Position numbers and translations under genes: made by a program. Of a DNA stretch of 64,000 bases, positions 61,124 to 64,000 are shown in pieces. The DNA comes from an uncultured Corynebacterium sp. GTDB lineage: Bacteria; Actinomycetota; Actinomycetes; Mycobacteriales; Mycobacteriaceae. Under the pieces are notes generated by a model. The model worked only from the letters and a program-made list of their open reading frames with translations, was not told where the DNA came from and did not search any database. The stretch's first letter is position 1; the number at the start of each line of letters is the position of its first letter. The DNA lies in the NCBI RefSeq assembly GCF_946222835.1, contig NZ_CAMIHD010000012.1, forward strand, positions 13,543 through 77,542. Direction: 5' to 3'.

Positions 61124-61137
61124 ACAAACCGGTTTGT
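61124..61137. promoter_or_regulatory. Perfect palindrome, likely TetR operator
   Basis: ACAAACCGGTTTGT is its own complement over 14 bases. It sits 47 bases before the TetR start and 19 bases after the stop of the GlsB-type gene. A half-match ACAAAGCCGGTT occurs at 61096-61107, giving two sites in tandem. TATAGA overlaps the site's left side as a possible -10 element on the plus strand. Confidence 0.7.
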
Positions 61138-61155
61138 ACGCGAATTAAATTCGGG

Positions 61156-61404
61156 CTACTTCTTAATGAGCCCCACGATCCACAATAGGATGCAAGCACC
61201 ACCCGTAGCGGCAATCAAGGAGAAGATCCATCCGCCTTCCTCGATATTCAGGAAGTGGATAATCATTCCACCAATAACGCCTCCCAACACACCGACGATA
61301 AGGTTGGTCAACAAGCCGTGGTCGCGCTTCATAATCTTCTCTGCCAACCAGCCGGCAATGATACCGATAATGATCGAGCTAAAAAGCCCCAAACCCAAAT
61401 TCAT
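61156..61404 (-). CDS. GlsB/YeaQ/YmgE-family stress-response membrane protein
   Basis: 82 residues, almost wholly three membrane helices with glycine-rich turns (IGIIAGWLAEKIMK, GVLGGVIGGMIIHF). This fits the transglycosylase-associated YeaQ/GlsB family, often induced by stress; its biochemical role is unknown. It lies directly upstream of the TetR gene on the same strand, with 78 bases between, which hold the TetR palindrome. CTCCT at 61409-61413 is its ribosome site. Confidence 0.88.
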   Translation of the reverse strand: MNLGLGLFSSIIIGIIAGWLAEKIMKRDHGLLTNLIVGVLGGVIGGMIIHFLNIEEGGWIFSLIAATGGACILLWIVGLIKK

Positions 61405-61477
61405 GCAACTCTCCTAAAATAACTGTTATACCTTAGCGTACACGAACGCACGCTACCGGAGGCAGCACCAAAGAACA

Positions 61478-61508
61478 AGAGCGCCCCGCCCAGTGGGCGA
61501 AGCGCTCT
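61478..61508 (-). terminator. Hairpin after the universal stress protein gene
   Basis: AGAGCG (61478-61483) pairs with CGCTCT (61503-61508), with GCCC/GGGC as inner stem. On the minus strand TTGTTCTTT follows. It lies 14 bases after the Usp stop and likely ends that transcript. Confidence 0.75.
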
Positions 61509-61522
61509 GTCAGCAGGGATTT

Positions 61523-62422
61523 CTAGTCTTCATCATCCGGGCGGACAACCATCATCGGGCATGGTGCCGACTGCAGCAGTGCACGAGAGGTCGAACCCAA
61601 GAGCATACCTTTAAAGCCGCCGCGACCGTGAGAACCCACAACCAGAAGCTGTGCGCCCTCTGCGGCTTCGGTCAACGCATTTACTGGGCGATCGCGGGTG
61701 ATGAGCTGCTTCACCTCAACCTCTGGGTATTCCTCACGCGGTTCCTTCAGGTTCTCCGCTAGAAGCTCACTCTGCTCCCTTTCGATCTCAGCCCACTCGG
61801 ACTGAGCAGCGGAGAGACCCGCCAGGGAGGCTTGCACCTGCATATCCATCCACGTATGAACCGCAATCAAGGCAGCACCACGGGCTTGTGCCTCACGGAA
61901 GGCGTAGGCAGTAGCCTTCTGCGAGACCTCAGAACCATCCACACCGACAACGACCGGGCCGTACTTGGTGGAGTCCGTAACATGATTATCCTCGCGGACG
62001 ACTACCACTGGGCAAGAAGCGTGGGATACCACGGATGCGGAAACCGAACCCATCACCATTCCAGATAGACCACCCATGCCACGGGAACCCATAACAATCA
62101 TGGTGACATCGTGCGACATTTCCAGCAGCATGTCGATCGGGGAGCCCTCAGCAACGGTGTGCCCAATCTTGAGCTCCGGAGCTACCTCATGGGCAATGGC
62201 ACGAGCTTCCTCAATCTTCTCAAGGGTCTCGGCCTGCAAATCATCAAACAGCTCCTTGGGCGGAACCATGCCTTCTGCGTACAGGAACTGTGGCATGGTG
62301 TAGCTCGAGGCGATTCGCAACGGAATCTCGCGCTTCATAGCCGTATTTGCGGCCCAACGGACGGCATTCTTGGATGCATCCGAACCGTCAACGGCAACAA
62401 CTACAATGTCTTCCTTAGCCAT
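61523..62422 (-). CDS. Tandem universal stress protein
   Basis: 299 residues with two Usp domains (about 1-145 and 155-299). Both carry the ATP-binding G-x2-G-x9-G(S/T) pattern: GSRGMGGLSGMVMGSVS and GSHGRGGFKGMLLGSTS, so both are probably nucleotide-binding. Usp proteins help survival in stress and starvation by unknown means. The ribosome site AAAGGA is about 7 bases before ATG 62422. It is monocistronic, with a terminator after it and the 47-residue gene upstream. Confidence 0.92.
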   Translation of the reverse strand: MAKEDIVVVAVDGSDASKNAVRWAANTAMKREIPLRIASSYTMPQFLYAEGMVPPKELFDDLQAETLEKIEEARAIAHEVAPELKIGHTVAEGSPIDMLLEMSHDVTMIVMGSRGMGGLSGMVMGSVSASVVSHASCPVVVVREDNHVTDSTKYGPVVVGVDGSEVSQKATAYAFREAQARGAALIAVHTWMDMQVQASLAGLSAAQSEWAEIEREQSELLAENLKEPREEYPEVEVKQLITRDRPVNALTEAAEGAQLLVVGSHGRGGFKGMLLGSTSRALLQSAPCPMMVVRPDDED

Positions 62423-62463
62423 GATGTGTCCTTTCCGTGGTTATACCTTAATTGTAGTACGGA

Positions 62464-62607
62464 TTAGGCTTGAGGGTTGATGGTTGCGGCCTCAGAATTC
62501 GACGGGAACATAACGGTGTACACAAATTCCAAGACGGTACGAATCACGGCACCGATACCTTCCGAGAAAAAGGCAACAACCGGTTCAATGAGAGAGTTAA
62601 AGTCCAT
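62464..62607 (-). CDS. 47-residue hydrophobic/amphipathic protein
   Basis: MDFNSLIEPVVAFF begins a protein that is almost one amphipathic or membrane helix to about residue 36, followed by a polar tail ending INPQA. It has no cleavable signal. Its size, acidic start and helix recall the tiny corynebacterial PorA/PorH channel proteins, but I cannot align it convincingly. No ribosome site precedes ATG 62607; TATTAAT ends 9 bases before it and could be a -10 box of a leaderless transcript, common in this genus. The ATG overlaps the start of the pseudouridine synthase on the other strand (CCATGG). Confidence 0.5.
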   Translation of the reverse strand: MDFNSLIEPVVAFFSEGIGAVIRTVLEFVYTVMFPSNSEAATINPQA

Positions 62608-63598
62608 GGACAAAACATTAATACATCGCCGAAAAGGTTTCACGCCTTTGCCGATTAAAGACGGCCTGAATCCAACCCGTATCCGCACTCCCGAGGCAGG
62701 CTTAACGGCCTGGGACTTTCTTAGTGCAGTCATTTCGGCACAACGCCACCGACACCCCGACGATGACGCTTCGGCGCTTCAGGCGCGTTTTGACTCTGGC
62801 GAGGTTGTCCTACGCAATCAGACCAAGCTTCGGCCCGACTCCATATTGAGCAACGACGAGGACGTCTTCTTCTATCGGATGCCGGCACCCGAAACACCGG
62901 TGCCTTACGATGTCCCTATCCTCTTCGAGGATGAACATATCCTCGTCGCCGATAAGCCGCCGTTTATGGCAACCATGCCACGAGCCCGCCACATCGTACA
63001 GACCGCTACGGTCCAGCTACGGCGAATGACGGGAAACAACGAACTCGCCCCAGCGCACCGATTAGACAGACTTACCTCCGGAATTTTGTTATTCACCAAA
63101 CATCGCGATGTTCGGGGCGCCTACCAAATCCTATTTGCAGAAAAGAAAGTACAAAAGACCTATCAGGCAATCGCCGAATACCGCCGCTTTCCGACGCCCC
63201 TCCAGTGGGCCTCCCACCTCACCAAAACCCCCGGCGAAATCCAAGGCCGCATAGGCGATGGAAGCCCCAATGCTTTTACCACTTTGGCCGCAGTAGAACT
63301 AATAGATAACACCCCTTATGAAAAACTCCACGGCCACCTGCCGAAATTGGGCAAATACACGCTGAAACCAACCACAGGCAAGACCCATCAATTGCGCCTC
63401 CATATGTGGCAAGCTGGAGTACCAATCCTGGGTGATCCCGTCTACCCAAAAATCCTTCCGGAAAACGCCGAAGATATGCGCATCCCCATGCACCTCACAG
63501 CGACTAACATCGAATTCACGGACCCTATCACTGGAAAGCCTCGGCACTTCGAGTCCGACCTACCTCTTTACACCCACCGCTTAGTAGATCTTCCATAG
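62606..63598 (+). CDS. RluA-family pseudouridine synthase
   Basis: 330 residues from ATG 62606 (MDKTLIHRRKGF); a frame 43 codons longer runs antisense through the 47-residue gene and is rejected. The catalytic Asp is in HRLDRLTSGILLF, preceded by VADKPPFMATMP, and the conserved KTHQLRLHMW lies near the C-terminus. It converts uridine to pseudouridine in rRNA or tRNA; the site is not predictable. The N-terminal LPIKDGLNPTRIR is the form typical of actinobacterial RluA-like proteins. Nothing coupled lies downstream. Confidence 0.9.
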   Translation: MDKTLIHRRKGFTPLPIKDGLNPTRIRTPEAGLTAWDFLSAVISAQRHRHPDDDASALQARFDSGEVVLRNQTKLRPDSILSNDEDVFFYRMPAPETPVPYDVPILFEDEHILVADKPPFMATMPRARHIVQTATVQLRRMTGNNELAPAHRLDRLTSGILLFTKHRDVRGAYQILFAEKKVQKTYQAIAEYRRFPTPLQWASHLTKTPGEIQGRIGDGSPNAFTTLAAVELIDNTPYEKLHGHLPKLGKYTLKPTTGKTHQLRLHMWQAGVPILGDPVYPKILPENAEDMRIPMHLTATNIEFTDPITGKPRHFESDLPLYTHRLVDLP

Positions 63599-63997
63599 CC
63601 AAGCCCGGGTAGCCAATCATCGATTCAATATCAAACCGCCACATATCGTAGAAGGGACTGCTACTTAGCAAGACTCATATAGCAGTCGCACACGCCGGGG
63701 CAATAATTTCTGGGCATATCGCTCCAAACTGAGCTCCCAACAGTACTTGGGGCCTCGTAAGGTGGATAAAAAGTTACGCCCAAAGTCTCTTACAGCAATT
63801 TTGCTTATACGCTGGAACCAAGATACAACAGCCGGGAACAGTAGGACGCTCGTAGTTGTGCTGTGTTGTGCATGGCATAGGCTCTTTGAAAGTGTGCGTA
63901 AAACGCAGAAGAAGCCGTAGGGCTACACGAACGTGTAAACCTACGGCTTGAAGCGTCCTGGGTTTAGTTCCTACCTCAGCTAAGGAAGGATTGAACT
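63599..63997. other. Gene-poor 399-base region with a possible gene relic and a long hairpin
   Basis: No complete gene is visible. On the minus strand an open frame without a start codon ends at a stop near 63667; its end reads RGPKYCWELSLERYAQKL and looks protein-like, so it could be a decayed gene end. At 63912-63949 AAGCCGTAGG and CCTACGGCTT form perfect 10-base arms, with TACAC/GTGTA pairing inside: a long cruciform or attenuator. This lies 48 bases before a start codon at the right edge. Confidence 0.45.
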
Positions 63998-64000
63998 ATG
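63998..64000 (+). CDS. Start codon of a gene continuing beyond the window
   Basis: The window's last three bases are ATG with TAAGGAAGG about 9 bases upstream, a good ribosome site. The product cannot be seen. The gene could belong to a mobile element given the hairpin upstream, but there is no sequence evidence. Confidence 0.4.

Overview
The window is chromosomal DNA from a mycolic-acid bacterium, almost certainly a Corynebacterium. It carries the corynebacterial cell-envelope cluster: FadD32, a Culp6-type cutinase, two antigen-85-like mycolyltransferases (one with LGFP repeats), AftB, the DPPR synthase UbiA, its PAP2 phosphatase, GlfT2 and Glf. It also has an HrrSA-type two-component system, an LCP ligase and mycolate-type LGFP proteins. 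I cannot name the species. No rRNA, tRNA, CRISPR array, prophage or complete insertion sequence was seen.

Layout. 1-15.8 kb: envelope genes, nearly all on the minus strand, with a solitary DUF222/HNH endonuclease gene and a succinate-semialdehyde-type dehydrogenase between them; then a DUF5129 membrane protein, a catalytically degenerate arsenate-reductase-like protein and a small basic ORF. 15.8-26.1 kb: an accessory defence island with a type I restriction-modification operon (hsdM-hsdS-hsdR). It is preceded by an unusual 664-residue protein (HTH, methylase-like region without catalytic motifs, HsdS-like tail) and followed by a convergent AlbA_2/GHKL/winged-helix gene whose promoter region is packed with repeats. 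The island sits exactly at the 3' end of glf. The intact glf ends at 26096, and a second, diverged glf C-terminal tail lies at 15783-15890 on the far side, with 20 identical bases at both edges. This is the footprint of an integration or allele-swap event at the glf stop codon.

26.1-37.4 kb: glf, a PGRP-like amidase, a HAD phosphatase, the glycerol operon glpD-glpF-glpK, a PlsC acyltransferase with a large extra C-terminal region, and serS. 37.5-44.5 kb: a FarR-like GntR regulator, a septum-formation-like protein, a small zincin, a histidine phosphatase, pheA, an amidase coupled to a CPBP protease homologue, and an LCP protein. 44.5-55.9 kb: DUF5926 protein, glpQ, ldh, an Abhydrolase_9 membrane protein, msrA, sodA, a LysR/MFS divergent pair, a polytopic membrane protein, a TM0106-type RecB-like nuclease and a lysine-rich coiled-coil protein. 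55.9-64 kb: an Lsr2-like protein, hrrA/hrrS, a DUF2020 lipoprotein, a class E-like sortase with a 50-residue partner, a YidC-like insertase, a TetR regulator with a perfect palindrome, a GlsB-type protein, a tandem Usp, a 47-residue membrane-active-looking peptide, an RluA pseudouridine synthase and a gene-poor end.

Functionally, much of the window builds and attaches the mycolyl-arabinogalactan layer: FadD32 activates the meromycolate-type chain, UbiA and PAP2 make the decaprenyl-phosphoryl arabinose precursor, Glf and GlfT2 build galactan, AftB caps arabinan, mycolyltransferases load mycolates, and LCP joins polymer to peptidoglycan. The most notable non-housekeeping content is the restriction island, especially its first protein, the glf tail relic and the repeat-rich control region.
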